A stretch of 64,000 bases of DNA, from positions 62,001 through 126,000 of the forward strand of contig JAHLJZ010000059.1 in assembly GCA_025602915.1 (NCBI GenBank), read 5' to 3'. The first letter of the stretch is position 1. Each line of letters starts with the position of its first letter. The stretch is from Paraphysoderma sedebokerense (lineage: Eukaryota > Blastocladiomycota > Physodermatomycetes > Physodermatales > Physodermataceae). The notes below the pieces were generated by a model. The model ran no database searches and was not told the DNA's origin. It saw only the letters and a list, made by a program, of their open reading frames with translations. A program made the position numbers and the translations under genes. This document shows positions 49,321 to 62,035 of the stretch, piece after piece.

Positions 49321-52300
49321 CTAAGCGACATAAGAATCTCCCCTCTCGTCAGATTTCTTTGTTCCCGCCAGACGATTAGGAGGTTTGGGTCGAATACGCT
49401 TTCCAGTCGACTTACGACCAGTCAAACTCCTTGTGATAGCAGTCACAGCATTACTTAGACTGCCATATTGCTCCAAGCCGGCCTTATGTAACTCGTATAC
49501 CGCCGCCACGATAACCGACAACAAAAATCCGAATATAATAGCGAGTAATAGCGCCGTTAGAATCATCTTGTGCTTCTCCTCAGGGAACTGATCGGTATAT
49601 AATAAAAGACCGAGAGAAAGGATAATTGCAGACGACAATACTGACTGGATCTCTAGGTAATTTAGGGATACATATGCATACGGGTGGTATTTACTATAGA
49701 TTGCATAGCCGAACATAGCCAGACCAATTGTAAGCACGATCTGTAATGCGACATACCTGAATACGCAGCAATAGATAGTGAGTCAGAGAGAATGAGATTC
49801 AAACTTCAGTAAATTAGGCGAACCTTGTGAAAAATTGTTTAACGGCGATGACAAATAGTTTTTGTATAATCTGGATGAGCAAGAAGTATTGAAATTGTGG
49901 TTTTATATAGCTGTTCTGAGATACCAGTTCGATGCAAATTCGTTTCGCTCGAGTCCAGAATGGGCCGGTTTTTTTAGTTTGGTAGAGTAAACTAAATTGT
50001 ACCATAAAGTAGAGAGGTATTCCTATAACATAAAATCTAGACACAAATATTAGCAATTGGCCGTTTCTGTCTTAACTATCAATCAGAGGGTAATGAAAAA
50101 TACTCACATAACACCAAACAGTGCAATCGGCATATCAGACTGGCGCCAGGCTTCTCCGTCATTGCATCTCAAACTAGGGTCCGCATCTACAAGGAATAAT
50201 TAGTCTTTTACCTTTACAACATCGAATGCAAGTCATCACCAAAATAGCTCACCTAAGTAATAATTGCCATCGCTCATTTTGGTGCAATCAAAGAATCTAG
50301 GAGCAAAACCATTACCAATCTTGTCATCTATCGACATAAAATCAAGCATAACTCACGCTAAGGCTTTGGATGCAACCGTGACGTAAACGAACAATATGAT
50401 TGCATTGAAACCTCGAAGAACGAGGTAAACACTTTCGGTATGTTTTCTTTGCATCGACGCTTCGTCCATCTTGGTATACGCAAATCTGAACAGTCTCGCA
50501 ATCGCAGCCATACATCTATTCCTCAATCGCAACATCGTCATCGAGTTGTACAACGCAATTACAGCGAGGATTCCAAACAGAAATATCGGAATGGCTAGAG
50601 TCAACCGAAGCTTTAAGCTAAAATTAATTGGTTCATCGAGAATGAAGCATTCTGGACTCGTTAACTCCACATTAAAATTGAGAAACGATATCGTGTTTAA
50701 AACTAAATGGAACTCGGGGGTCCAGTTAAGCTTGATATCTCTTACGACGATGATCATTTGGATGAAATTGATCGTGATCGTTGCAAAACCCAATCTACAT
50801 GATGAACTGTTTTAGGTGCAACTTAATGACTAGTCAAGCATTATATGCATATTTACCCAGGCCCAGCAGACGTCAAACGAAGGACAAGTCCAACGATAAT
50901 CGCACCGCCAATAATGCAGGCACTAATGATGAGTATGGTTTCGGTGACATTACTATTGCACTTGTGGCATTCATCGTTCAACTTGTACCAGTTCCTCTCA
51001 CACTCTCCGCAACGGTACCCCTTGCGCCCCTCAACACATGTTCTACTCGGTTCACCGGGACAAGCGCTCTCGGGTACGCATGGCAAATAAACATTCGATT
51101 CTTCACTTTTCCTACAAGGTCAAGGCAATTTAGTCTTGCCATTTTGTGAGTCCAATACATAGACCAATAATTACCAAAATCCACTCTGCGCATAGGGGAG
51201 ATAGTTCCCGGTAAAGCTGTCAAGTGTAATTATGACAACCGTTAGTAACTCACATGGAAAAGCAGAAGTGAAAAACCGACAAAACCTGCAATTCGCGCCA
51301 GTCGGGCAAAAAACCTGTAACCATAATCAGTGAGGTAATGATTGAGAATGTAATATATCCGTGTTAGTTATCTTGAACTAATTTCTTCATATCATACTGA
51401 TACATACGCATAGATCATCTGTTGAATTGTCGAATATATTGAGATAACGCGGGGCACAAGATATACTGAAAACAACATTGCACATTTCTGACTGTAATCC
51501 GTTTTGTTCTACATAATACGAAAATGTTCCGGAAGTGTTGCGGTGTGACCTTTGCCATAAAAGTGCAGCATCAGCGATATGTGTCACAACTGCGAATATT
51601 AAGCAAGCGGAACTTACGATTGTACGTCTTTGTTGACACGAAATTTTATATTTGGTTTGTCATAACGGGTACCCACCGAAATCTTAGCATCGAGATTCTC
51701 GGGATCAATCAATCTACCGAAATCGGGGACTGAACTGAAGACAATCGACATACTGTCAAACGATAATATATGTTTAGTTTCACAATAATAGAAGAATTTT
51801 CAAACGGTAAAATTAAAAGTACTTCAAATTCCTAAGATTTAATCTTGCAGTATCTAAAACTATGTTATCATCAACTGCTTGATTCGGTTGGCAATTGAAT
51901 ATAGGTGGCATCGTTATTTCGAGTTTCGCCGGTGATGATTGGACTTCATCGAGGGGGTCTAAAAATGAAATTCAGTATATCAGTTTGTTATTCGGTTGTT
52001 TAATCACACCCACCAGTGCAATGCCATGGAATTGCGAAAACGCCAGCTACATCGCGGGAACTTCTGCGAATCTTAAACACATTCCGCGTTTGAAGGTTTG
52101 TATTGGCACCAAATGGAATTTCTGCATCATTCTGTCTAAGTTGTGCAACGGCCGTTGAAACATTATTCTGTATATGATAATACAAAGAGTTGAAGGGTAT
52201 GTCAAAGGAGCGGCAGCTTAACGTAACATCGCGGTCACGCAAGTCCGTTAAACTTATGGATATGTCCGCCGCAGTTGGGGCAAAATCGACGGATACGTCT

Positions 52301-54450
52301 GTAGAAACATTATTATCATTGAACGACAACATTATTCGCCCTTTTCCCACAGGGACTGCTCCTATAGAACACGGCAATGTAGTGCCGCTCGCATTAAGCA
52401 GGTCAATATCTGGAGATGGACGTTTCTCACAACGATACTCTTGATTGAGGCGGTCGAATATTACAAATATTCTTAGGTAGTTTAGAAAGAGAGATCCAAA
52501 GTAATTCAGTGTGAGATTGAGGTGCTTGTTGTCAACTGTATAAACACATCAGAATGGAATAGTGTCAGGAAAGGGAGTAACTTTAGAAAAGTATTGAAAA
52601 TAGTTGACGTACGACTGCTAACTGATTTCGGCATAATGTCAGTCAATACCGGCAATTTAAGGCTAATGTAACGTTCCACCTTAGGTGCATATGGTAGATG
52701 AGACATTTCAATAGACAATTTGAATGCTAAACAATGTATCATCATTAGAATACGGAACAATTGAGTCAAATGGTTTTATATACGTACGGCTTGCAACAAA
52801 CCGAATAGGATTGGGGGCGCTGTGCAAAACAGGAGGAGTAACCATAATAGTGGTAGCGTTTGACATAATGCTCATACAGTTTAAATTTTCGAAATAAACT
52901 GATGGAGTGCCATTAACAGACATTCCCAACGGTATGGGTTTGAAAGTGACGGTGAAGTTTGTAGACTCCACGACCTCGCCTTCTTCTACGTCGGCTCCAT
53001 TTAATATGCTTGATACCTTGTCAATTCCGAATGGTTGGAATTGTGCGACGACGAAAGCTCTGTTAAGGTTCAGATCGGTTGATGTACTAGGGGAGGAGAC
53101 GTGACCTTCAGTCGTTCCCATTATCGTAATAATTCGATCGGGGCTAATATTGATAGAGGATACTCTGTCACGTCCTTTTGTAGAAAATATCAACATTGCA
53201 GATGGCTTGAAATTCGCTCTACTAATTTCAATTACAACAACTTCATGATTGGTGTCTTGATCCCCCTGTAGACTAGCATTGTATAAGCCGTCCCAGTCAT
53301 TCTGTATAGAGCCCCTATCAGTCGTGAAGGCAATGACTATAGACTCCACGTTTAAAGCAATGCGGATTTGTTGAGACGCTAAAGATCGCGGCACTGGAGG
53401 TCCTAATTGGACTTGGTCCACATAATTGTCGTTCCTGTCGTTTAGTTGCAAATAAACGGCCATTTTCCCCGGGTCAGTCGAATTTGGCAGCATGAAAGCA
53501 TAGAACGTATCTCCATTATCACTGTATGCTTTGTATGAGTTCGGCCCAATTTGCTGGGATGGACTAATAGTCGAGGGAGAAGAAAACGCCCTGTCCACTA
53601 AGTCGAAATAACGGATTTCCGAGGGACCAATCAATCGGGCTTTTGATTGACATTCTCGACAATCGAGCTCGACCGAAAGCAGTCTTTCACTATTATCATA
53701 CGACCAAGTCATGCTGTTGCTGGAATAAGAAAACGAATTCAAGGAATAGCCTGTGCAATTGGCGGCACTGGGTGGACAATTGAAACTGTGAACCCCCACA
53801 TAAAGGCTAGTGTCTTGACTACTAAGAACAATGTTCCTATATTTTAAGCTCGTAAGGCGACGGTTCGCAGTTAACAGAATACATAATAAAAACATACGCA
53901 TCATTGATTGTATTGGGGACTGTACGACTCCTAATGTTAGAATTCGAAATAGTGGCAGTCGAATTCCATTGGAATTCAATGGGAGAGAACCAACGAATTC
54001 CCAGGCGATTTTGGCTGAAGAATACGATGTAAATTGTCTGGGTCGTCATTTGCATTGTGAAACTCACAGATGTCGATTTTCTATATCGCAAAGTGAACTT
54101 TAAGTTGGCGTACCGCATTATTAGTAGAATTAAAGAAAAAAAACTAACCTTGTATTGTCGTACGCCCAACTAAAAGTATCATTGAGTTCTAATTTGACAC
54201 AGTCTATATCGCTATCTGGACCAAGTTGTCTATACAAACTGAAACTTTTTGTTCCATTTTGAGCGGCCAAAACGAAACTGGTGCCATTGTCGAGGAGGAT
54301 GGTGTCCACAATATCTTGTCTCGTCGCAAAGGGTAAACTCTTGCTGGACTGCAGAAACCATGGTCGTGAGAGGTTGTGGTATGCGTTCGTGAATGAAAAA
54401 ATGCATAGTAGCAATGCGTAAATAACGACGGCCTTTCTTAATAAAAACAT
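49321..54450 (-). CDS. Large receptor-like membrane protein, tandem copy B
   Basis: Head-to-tail paralogue of copy A, with stops 5,666 bp apart and the same exon order. Signal peptide (ends TNA), then AYHNLSRPWFLQSSKSLPFATR, the same ectodomain blocks (ELDCRECQSKARL, TIMGTTEGHVSSPSTST), the Cys-rich module CPGEPSRTCVEGRKGYRCGEC and about nine spans. The ectodomains differ at many positions, while the membrane core is nearly invariant (for example LNFNVELTSPECFILDEPIN in both). The cytosolic tail diverges again and ends in a different charged sequence (GTKKSDERGDSYVA). Both copies look intact. Function is unknown; sensing or adhesion at the cell surface is an inference from architecture. Confidence 0.8.
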
Positions 54451-54957
54451 TTTCTGGTCGTTATTCGCGAAGGCGGGCAGGTGCGGTACAATATGGATGC
54501 GACGCTGTTAGATAGCAAATAAATATATCGAATTTTGGCAAATATATCAGTCTCTACAGTCTACGCAAGAGTAGGAATTCGTCATATTCTCCTTAAAAAT
54601 ATTTGAGACTGACACTGCTCAAAGATTGCCCCCCAGTATTCCCTTCCTAAATTTTGATACTGTACTTGAATTGTCGCGAGTCGCGGTCTCCGTGTCCAGA
54701 CTCCATGCGAGGGAGTTGACAGCTCAGGAAGGATGGAATCATGGAAATCGAGGAGCATCGGCGATGACAGACATAGCCTAAAGTTACCGACAGATATAAA
54801 TACAGATACAATTACAATCAATAACTATATTTTACAGGAAGAAAGATATGAGCTTGATAGAAATAAATAAGTTGGTGGTATCCAAATATTTTTTCGCATA
54901 AATCGCGCAATCTGTACCCAAAAATGTCAATATCTTTATCATTGCATGTCCATTAAA
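54451..54957. other. Intergenic upstream of receptor-like copy B
   Basis: About 510 bp between the start of copy B and the stop of POP3 (both -). No gene seen. Confidence 0.5.
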
Positions 54958-56351
54958 TTATGCTCCTTCTATTTTCGGTCTTTTCTTTTTAGATTCATCT
55001 AGAGCATTCATGGCCCCACTATCCGCCGAGTTGCGCTTACGACTTACATTGTCTAAAACTACAGTTTGTGCGGTTCCACTATTACAACCAGAACTACTAG
55101 GCATCTTCGCAGATTCCGTCAAATTCTTTGCCTTTTTATCCATCTTCTTCTCCTTTCGAGATCTCTTTTGCCCAACTGTAGTCTCAATGTTATTGATAAC
55201 TAACGGGTAGAATTTTGGTTTCGGCGTCAACTGCCCGTCGAGCGACCTTGTTGCAGACCTTAACCATGGAATATCTACAGGTCCTATACCCCCAAGCACA
55301 CTCAGTACTTTATCAATTTCGTGGTTAATTTCCAGCTCGCGGCCAAAATCTCCGGGTACCTAATAAGGAAGACAATGTTAGAATTAATAGCCACTCTTCA
55401 GAACGCCATATATGGAAAAAGTTAAATCGACTCTTACCTTAATGGCCAAGCATGCACATCTTTTAATGCCCATAGCCGCCGCTATCCTGCTTTCAGCTCC
55501 TGTAATGTTAATGGAAGCTAAACATAAAACATCTTTGCCGGACTTGTCAGTCCTTTGTGTTGTAAATTTCTCGACTAGAGACAGAGACTCCCGATCGTTA
55601 TTGTCAGAATTTTCAACAGCGGGCGGACACAACAAATTGACCAACGGCGGTATATGATTGTACAAATGACTCGGTTGACCTTCTCCTCTAAACAAAAAGA
55701 CAATATGTCTTAGGACCCCACTACCCGGTATATCTGGCACAGTTATGGCGGCATCTTGGTTATCTGTATTAAGATAGTTGATTCGATCTTCTAATAGTTT
55801 TGTGACGCCGTTAATACCGGCAATGATTGAAGTATGGGAATCTTTGGAAAGAAATGATATATTTTGAGCCTTCAGGTCTGTGATAAATCTTCATTAGAAC
55901 ATGTATAGTTAGTAAAACGAACCAAAATTTAAGGGAGTCATCCAGATTATCGTCAATTCTTCCTACTTCAATTAGAAGGAAATCAAGAAAATAAACAATC
56001 TAATACCGTACTTTGTTAAACACTCTATTAAAATTTCCTGAGTTTGTTGAGGAATCAATGGCCTATTGACATTTGCATAAAAGTACATTAGCTATTGAAC
56101 GACCCAAAAAAAAAGACTGTAAAGCCTTGAAGAACTCTGGATGTCCTCAAAATTTTGAATATATCCAGGCCAAACATCAATATACAACAAAGATTAATGA
56201 AAAGTTACCATTTAATCTGAAATGGGGAATCAAAAGCTTGCTTAAACACTCGCTTTCCTTGCTGCTGCTTTTTTTCACGGATGGTACTGCCTGCTGGTTC
56301 AAGAGGTTTAGATGACGATTTTGATTTATTCTTTGCATTTAATGACGACAT
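54958..56351 (-). CDS. POP3: RNase P/MRP protein subunit Pop3
   Basis: Subunit of the nuclear ribonucleoproteins that process tRNA and rRNA precursors. Exons 56351-56209, 56062-56007, 55877-55438 and 55359-54958 join to 346 aa. The N-terminus reads KRVFKQAFDSPFQIKWPLIP, like the start of fungal Pop3. IIAGINGVTKLLEDR, RGEGQPSHLYNHIPPLV and AAAMGIKRCACLAIK correspond to the L7Ae-like fold of the family. The Lys-rich C-terminus (KRSRKEKKMDKKAK) is a plausible nuclear signal. Pop3 is poorly conserved, so the call rests on these motifs and their order. Confidence 0.75.
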
Positions 56352-56573
56352 TGTCGAGGGTATGAATCCGGTACAGATGATTCAATATCGTTTGCTAATA
56401 AAATTGGACTTGAAATTATGGTTTCAAATTCAGATTTTAACTTCTTAATTGAGTCAGCCACGTTGATCCATCTTTGACAATCCGCGATGGAAGAATTTTA
56501 AAAGTCACATTCATTCGAACATTAATACAAATTTGTATATTCTACAATGACATTTATGAATCAAATTAATGTA

Positions 56574-58891
56574 TCACATTTCGAGTTCCACAGTCGTCGA
56601 ATCAATACCGTTGAAAATAAAGGTATTGCTCGCGGGAATGTACTGTTGAGTGATCAACTTGATGACCTCCTGAGATCCAACACCCCCAAAGAATGCTGCA
56701 ATGTTGTGTAATTCTGAGGTACCGGCACGAGCGCTAAAAGATATAGCGTATCACATAAGAAGAGTAAGAATTCGTGTAGTTTAAGAGTAGAGATTATGAA
56801 AGAACGCACAATTCTTGAACCCACTCATCTAGTACACTAGCTGTGTCTGCATTGGGTGGTATATCCATAGTTTTAAGGACTTCGTTCACAGATCGCTTCA
56901 ATAACGGAGTATCTGTATCAATTTCATCTACATGCGCAGCTACAAAAGATCAGAACAGTTTGTACGGTGAGGCCCAGAGGTCAATTTCATTAGTTCTCGA
57001 ATGGTACGTACCAGGATAGCGTTTGTGCGTCTCATAGAATAGATCAACAGCACGGAATAGAACGTAAATTGAAACGTGGTTATCATGGTTTTCTAATTTG
57101 CGAGCTAAACCGAATTATGAGTATTCAATCGATGGTCGAGGTAATGGCAGAAAACGCAGTCGACGCACCGATTTTGACCCCCAGCTTAGCCCCGGCAGAA
57201 TACTCGCTTTCTAGTGAACTCATGCGTAGGACTGTGACAAATGGCGAGTTTTTGCAGAATGTGAGGATGTCATCATCGGATATCGTATCGGTTGGTTTGG
57301 ACGTTTGAGAAAGCAACTTTTGAACTTTGGACTTGACACATTCAAAGTCTGATTGAGCTTTCTGACGGTATCTATATAAAGAAAAGTTAGCGCTGAATCG
57401 GTATGAATACGTCGTCAAATATAGAGCGCAGGATATACATCATTTGCAATTTGACAAAAGTTTCTGTGTCTGCTTTCATATCTGGCACTTTTCCACTCAA
57501 AGGTAAAAATCCTTGACCCTCATGTTCAACAAAAGATTTCACTGCGCGCGCAATAACCCAAAAGTTATCTAACCCGGATATATCGGTTTCCTCGCTGCAC
57601 TTTGGGTCATTAAATAGTTTTGTAACGTCTGAAGGAACTATTGTTCGAGAGAAGACACGGTGAACATTGGACACCGCTTCGTTCCAGTTTTCAAGATCCG
57701 TCGCCTTTTCTTGTCTAATGCCGGACTTGACAAGGTTTCTGAATGAATCTTTTTCATCTCGAGTTTCAGGTAAACTTTTGTTATACTGGGTGCATTCAGT
57801 TAATAGGAATTCATCGATACTGGGGAACAGGGGTTCGCCAACCTTCTGCCTCCACTGGAGCAAGTATCTCAACAATATCACAACGTATGGAAGGTGACTG
57901 TACTGCATCGAGTCAATGGCTTCAAATTGGGGGAAACTGTTCACAAATTCAATGAGTTCTGGCCATGGCGCATCCAATCTCAAATCCTTAACATTCTCAG
58001 GATGAGTTTCAACGACTGAAAATGCAGCGAGACGTCAGCAAAATGACATGGCAACCAGTTTGGCTGAAAACCATACCTGGGTGTTCTTTGACGACAGTGC
58101 GAAATAAACCGACGAATCCACAAGTTCTAACAACAATCATCGGAATAGGTTTGGGGGTGTTTGTATCACATATTTTCGATAATTTTAGTAAAGCTGATGG
58201 CGATAAAAATCCAGTCACAACGATTAGGGTGAAAGATGAAAAAAATGATGGATTATTTTCGATCAGTTCTACTGGGTCCTTTATATGCATTACCGTTAGA
58301 TTTTTCCATTCGTCTGAGAGACCTCAAGTTTATAGTAAGGACGAACCTCCACAACTGCTTGACCATCCACGTCCTCGTTCAATTCACAGAGCAATTCCGT
58401 CACTGTTTCCGCTTTGGAACGACCTAGATCGTCTGCACGAACAAAGAAATTGTTGCCGAGATCTTCCACTTCAACTTTGGTGTTATCCAATACAGTAAAT
58501 GATCCGACACCCGGTAATACGAGATTCTTCAAGATTTCGGTTCCTGTCGCTGTACCGTTGATGAGTAGCACTCGGGCCATTTCAAGCGCCGTCTGTCCTG
58601 TAGAAGCCCATAGACTGGCAAATATTACATCAGAATAGAAGAATAACAATAAAACTATAGATACTTGAACAGTGTTGAACTATAAAATTACTCTTGGCTG
58701 CTGCTGCTCAACCAAAACATAACGCGAAGTAATACAATTCTCCACAACTAAAGAGGAAGCTATCGAGAAACAATTTGGCTTGTTTCTAGAACTTGCTGCC
58801 ACTTTTGAATATGAATCCCAATAATGAGCGGAAACTCTTACCGCAGCTGTCGGTCGTATTTTTGAGTTTTATGATCTGGGACGAGAGCCAT
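56574..58891 (-). CDS. NAE1: NEDD8-activating enzyme E1 regulatory subunit (APP-BP1/Ula1)
   Basis: Non-catalytic half of the NEDD8 E1, paired with Uba3, needed to activate cullin-RING ligases. Eight exons (58891-58842, 58614-58347, 58278-58077, 58015-57439, 57371-57169, 57092-57012, 56939-56810, 56733-56574) join in frame to 556 aa. KYDRQLRLWASTGQ spans the first splice. [22 protein letters not shown] is the pseudo-adenylation fold, KLQMIYRQKAQ begins the helical insert, [12 protein letters not shown] follows, and [18 protein letters not shown] closes the domain. The catalytic cysteine of E1s is absent, as expected. The UBA3 partner is not in the window. Confidence 0.93.
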
Positions 58892-59610
58892 GGTTTGATG
58901 ATGTCAAATTTAGATCGGTTGACTTGTGATGATGATAATTCGGAAGAATGGGACAGCAAAGTATCAGACTATAAGATGCTTTAGCAAATGCTGATAGAAA
59001 GTATCAAAGCAGTAATCTCCTCCTCGTCGAACTAGCAGTAGTAAAACTCGAGTGGAGCGAACAGGGATTGGATTTTCACTGTTTACAAGTGGAATTAAAG
59101 TCAAACGCATTCTGAGCAAAATCATAATCTTTGTTCCTTGTTTCAACAAGGAAATGATCATTATAATGTCAGAGATATGAAACTTCAAACTATTATCTGA
59201 ATAATTGTTTATTATCAATACATATTACATTAGGGACAGTACTTGCAAGTTATGGGCATAATTTATCATTCAATAATAGTTCCCGCCCACTTCTACTTAC
59301 AACTGTTCATTCTTATAATACACATTGCTGAACGTCACTTTGTCCCATGATAGAGGCCAAAGTTGATTTTCATTTAATATGATATTCCTCCATAATACTC
59401 CCGGCCGTGTGATTCAGAGATTCAAAGGAGCCGCAGACGTAACTCTGCCGCTGCCGCAAGGATTTTTGAACCGAAAGAGTATTCTATACACCCAGTGACC
59501 GAGATCGAAGTACTTCCAGCAGGTTCAAGTTATTTGCAGTTAGACCCAAAGAAATCAGTTTCTTGGTGAAATCCATCCTTAGACTCAGTCAGAACCAGAA
59601 ATCAACATAT
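58892..59610. other. Intergenic, no gene seen
   Basis: About 720 bp between the NAE1 start and the ARMC7 stop (both -). No convincing open frame, tRNA or repeat. Confidence 0.5.
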
Positions 59611-60290
59611 TCATTTCTCACCGAAACAATCCTCAATGAAGACTGTCGCCAAATTCTTCAATCTATTACTTTTTGCTTTTTTCAAATTGATTAAAAATCG
59701 TTTCATCTCGTTGTTCAAAATCGCCTTGTCTACGACCTCGTTCTTTCGCTCGCCTTCCGGGCCAGTGCAAGATTTCTGTTCACAACTGAGGTAATACAGT
59801 ATCGTCAATGCGGAACATACTGTTTCTTCATTAGAGCTTGAAAGCTGCTGAGATATGAGTGCAATATTGTCGATTGAGAGAATATAGGTAGAAAATCGAG
59901 GGTCTGGGGACAAGTTTCGTGTTAGATCATATCTGATTTGACCAAGCCAGCCTTTGCCAACATCAAAGCAGATGCACAAATAGTATTCTCGATGTATATG
60001 ATAGTTACCGTTGATAAGGTTGCATAGCCCTCCCAATGCGAATTCGGCGAATGCAGGGTTGTCCTTTGATGGCGGGTCATCCAGAACGTCTAATCAAGCG
60101 CAAACGTAATGGAAAGTAATATGTGTTCGGTCAACTCCATGAAGTAGTCCAATTCATCAGATTCAATATACAAACCGAGAAATAGATCGACTATATTGAG
60201 TTGTTTAAAGTAGTCATAGTTTATTGGGTCGTAGGCAAAGTTGGCAAGATTCGCAATAACCTGCAACTTGGATTCTATATCGTCGAGCAT
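59611..60290 (-). CDS. ARMC7: Armadillo repeat protein ARMC7
   Basis: Exons 60290-60176, 60089-60009 and 59903-59611 join to 162 aa, close to the human protein. LQVIANLANFAYDPINYDYF, LNIVDLFLDVLDD, FALGGLCNLI and LSSSNEETVCSALTILYYLS follow human ARMC7 in order, with two to three armadillo repeats. ARMC7 has been linked to spliceosome components in other organisms, but its role is not settled. The start sits 400 bp from a divergent gene, suggesting a shared promoter. Confidence 0.85.
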
Positions 60291-60693
60291 TTAATAAGAA
60301 ATCTTTAGAGTAGACACAACAGAGTACCAATAGATACAGTACCAATTGAGGTGGATGCCGATTGAAGCTGACGAAGGAGTTGGTTCAAATATTCAATTCG
60401 TGGAGTGCCGGTTTTACCTTGTCGCTCTTGCAATCGCTGGAGTGAGGAAAACATCACTACAACAAATTCTTCTGGATATTAAGCTGACACACAGAAGGGC
60501 GAATGTAGCGATATTAATTCTGCTAGTTTATCAAACAATGCAAGCAAAATATATCCAGCGTATAGTTTTCAATCCTGCCGTATCGCGAAAGAGTCCGTTC
60601 CGACGCCGGACATTGTAAACTATATAAAAAAGAACTTTTCATTTTGATACCTTCTCTATTTGTATTTGCCGCTACCCTGTAAAAGTAGCAATA
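60291..60693. promoter_or_regulatory. Divergent promoter region (ARMC7 / DUF4442-like gene)
   Basis: About 400 bp between two opposite starts. No gene; a TATA-like ACTATATAAAA at 60619-60629 lies about 65 bp before the + strand ATG. Confidence 0.5.
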
Positions 60694-61428
60694 ATGTCTC
60701 AAATGCCTCGGACCAGAATATACATAAACGTTGAATTGCCAAGATTCCTCTCCTCGGCCTTCTCATCCGTGTTTTCGAAAAAGGGATTGCTCGCTACTGC
60801 TTTCATCGTTTCGCCTTTACTCTACGCTATCCGTAAAGTTCTCAGGGATCCTCATCCCTTGTCTATATGGAATAAATTGGGGATTTTTGGAGGATTCAGA
60901 GTCTCAGTGTTCAATTTTCTGTTGGGTAAGGCAAACGGGTTTGCCAAAACTGGCAGAGTTGTTGTGACCAAAGTTGAAAAGGGCAAATGTCTGGCTTATG
61001 TCAAGGTATGGAATATAGATAGTGCTATCAAAAAACACTATAGAATGATCTATCTCTGCGATTTCAGTGATGATTCACTTTTCTCTTGCCGCCTCTTTAC
61101 TGTTTGGGCAAAATACACTGAACAGGACCACGGCTCTGTGCGAAATCCATTCAGAAGTATACATGCTTGTTCTCTTGCATTATTAGGGGAAACAGTGTGT
61201 GGTATTGCGCTGTTTACTCATTTGACTTCTCAACATCGTGCTATAGTCACTAAATTGGAAGCGGAGTACTTTAAGAAAGCTAGGGGCCTCATAACAGGAA
61301 AAGCTGAATATAGAGAGTTGGAAGAAGGTAATAACGACGTAGAAGGCCTATTAATTGATTCAGAAGGCGATGTCGTTGCGAAGGTAATGGTTAGATTTGT
61401 GGTTGGTAGAGTTGAGAAGAAACGGTGA
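60694..61428 (+). CDS. DUF4442-like hotdog-fold protein (thioesterase-like)
   Basis: A membrane-anchored or mitochondrial protein of the DUF4442/hotdog group, distantly related to acyl-CoA thioesterases. The N-terminus has a hydrophobic basic segment (residues 20-50) then NKLGIFGGFRVSVFNFLLG. The hotdog core has NPFRSIHACSLALLGETVCG, where SIHACALATLAE is the family hallmark, and DVVAKVMVRFVVG at the end. A probable intron at 61006-61125 (GTATGG...AACAG) is exactly 120 bp, in frame and stop-free, so both spliced (204 aa) and unspliced (244 aa) products can be read. The spliced form fits the family better. Catalytic activity is unproven. Confidence 0.78.
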   Translation: MSQMPRTRIYINVELPRFLSSAFSSVFSKKGLLATAFIVSPLLYAIRKVLRDPHPLSIWNKLGIFGGFRVSVFNFLLGKANGFAKTGRVVVTKVEKGKCLAYVKVWNIDSAIKKHYRMIYLCDFSDDSLFSCRLFTVWAKYTEQDHGSVRNPFRSIHACSLALLGETVCGIALFTHLTSQHRAIVTKLEAEYFKKARGLITGKAEYRELEEGNNDVEGLLIDSEGDVVAKVMVRFVVGRVEKKR

Positions 61429-62035
61429 GAATTTCAAGGTTGAGAAGGTGCGCATTGATAAGTTGATAGTGGTATCATTCGTTTCATCGTTATCTTCTCT
61501 TGAGTCACCGAAATAGATGAAGTTGAGACAACTATAGTACATATTCAATACTATAGTATTGCATGACTTTTTTCATTCCGTCATAGTATCGGGGTGTTGA
61601 ACATTACACGGTAGTTGGCGAATTGAGGTTGTTCAGACGCCATGTTTACTGAATATCAATTATTATAATGCAACCGATGTATTACATAGGTATTACATAC
61701 CTTCAGCACCATATAACTGCCACATCCTATCCTCATTTGGGAGGGAGGCAGCAATCACAGGTTGCGGAACTGTTAGAATTCTACAGTTGGACTGAGGTCA
61801 GAAAAGTGAAAACTGGGAGCTTCGACGGGTGGGTCCAGAAAGGGTGAAGGACATGACATTGGAGGAGACATTTCATTGAAAATGACTCCTTTGTGGGGGC
61901 AGCGTTCCATGACTTCCATTCCTGCAACTTTTCTGTGTTTCCGTCACATTAAAACCTGCGCTCGCAGCAATATAGAATCACGACACACCAGGGCACGCCT
62001 TTTCTCGACCGAGTTCGCGAATTACTGCGACTAAG
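61429..62035. other. Intergenic, no gene seen
   Basis: About 600 bp between two + strand genes. No clear motif. Confidence 0.5.

Noticed and set aside
43655-54450. The 5.7-kb duplication as a mobile element
   Set aside because: Copies lack terminal repeats, target-site duplications and any transposase or reverse transcriptase. Exon-by-exon homology fits ordinary tandem gene duplication.
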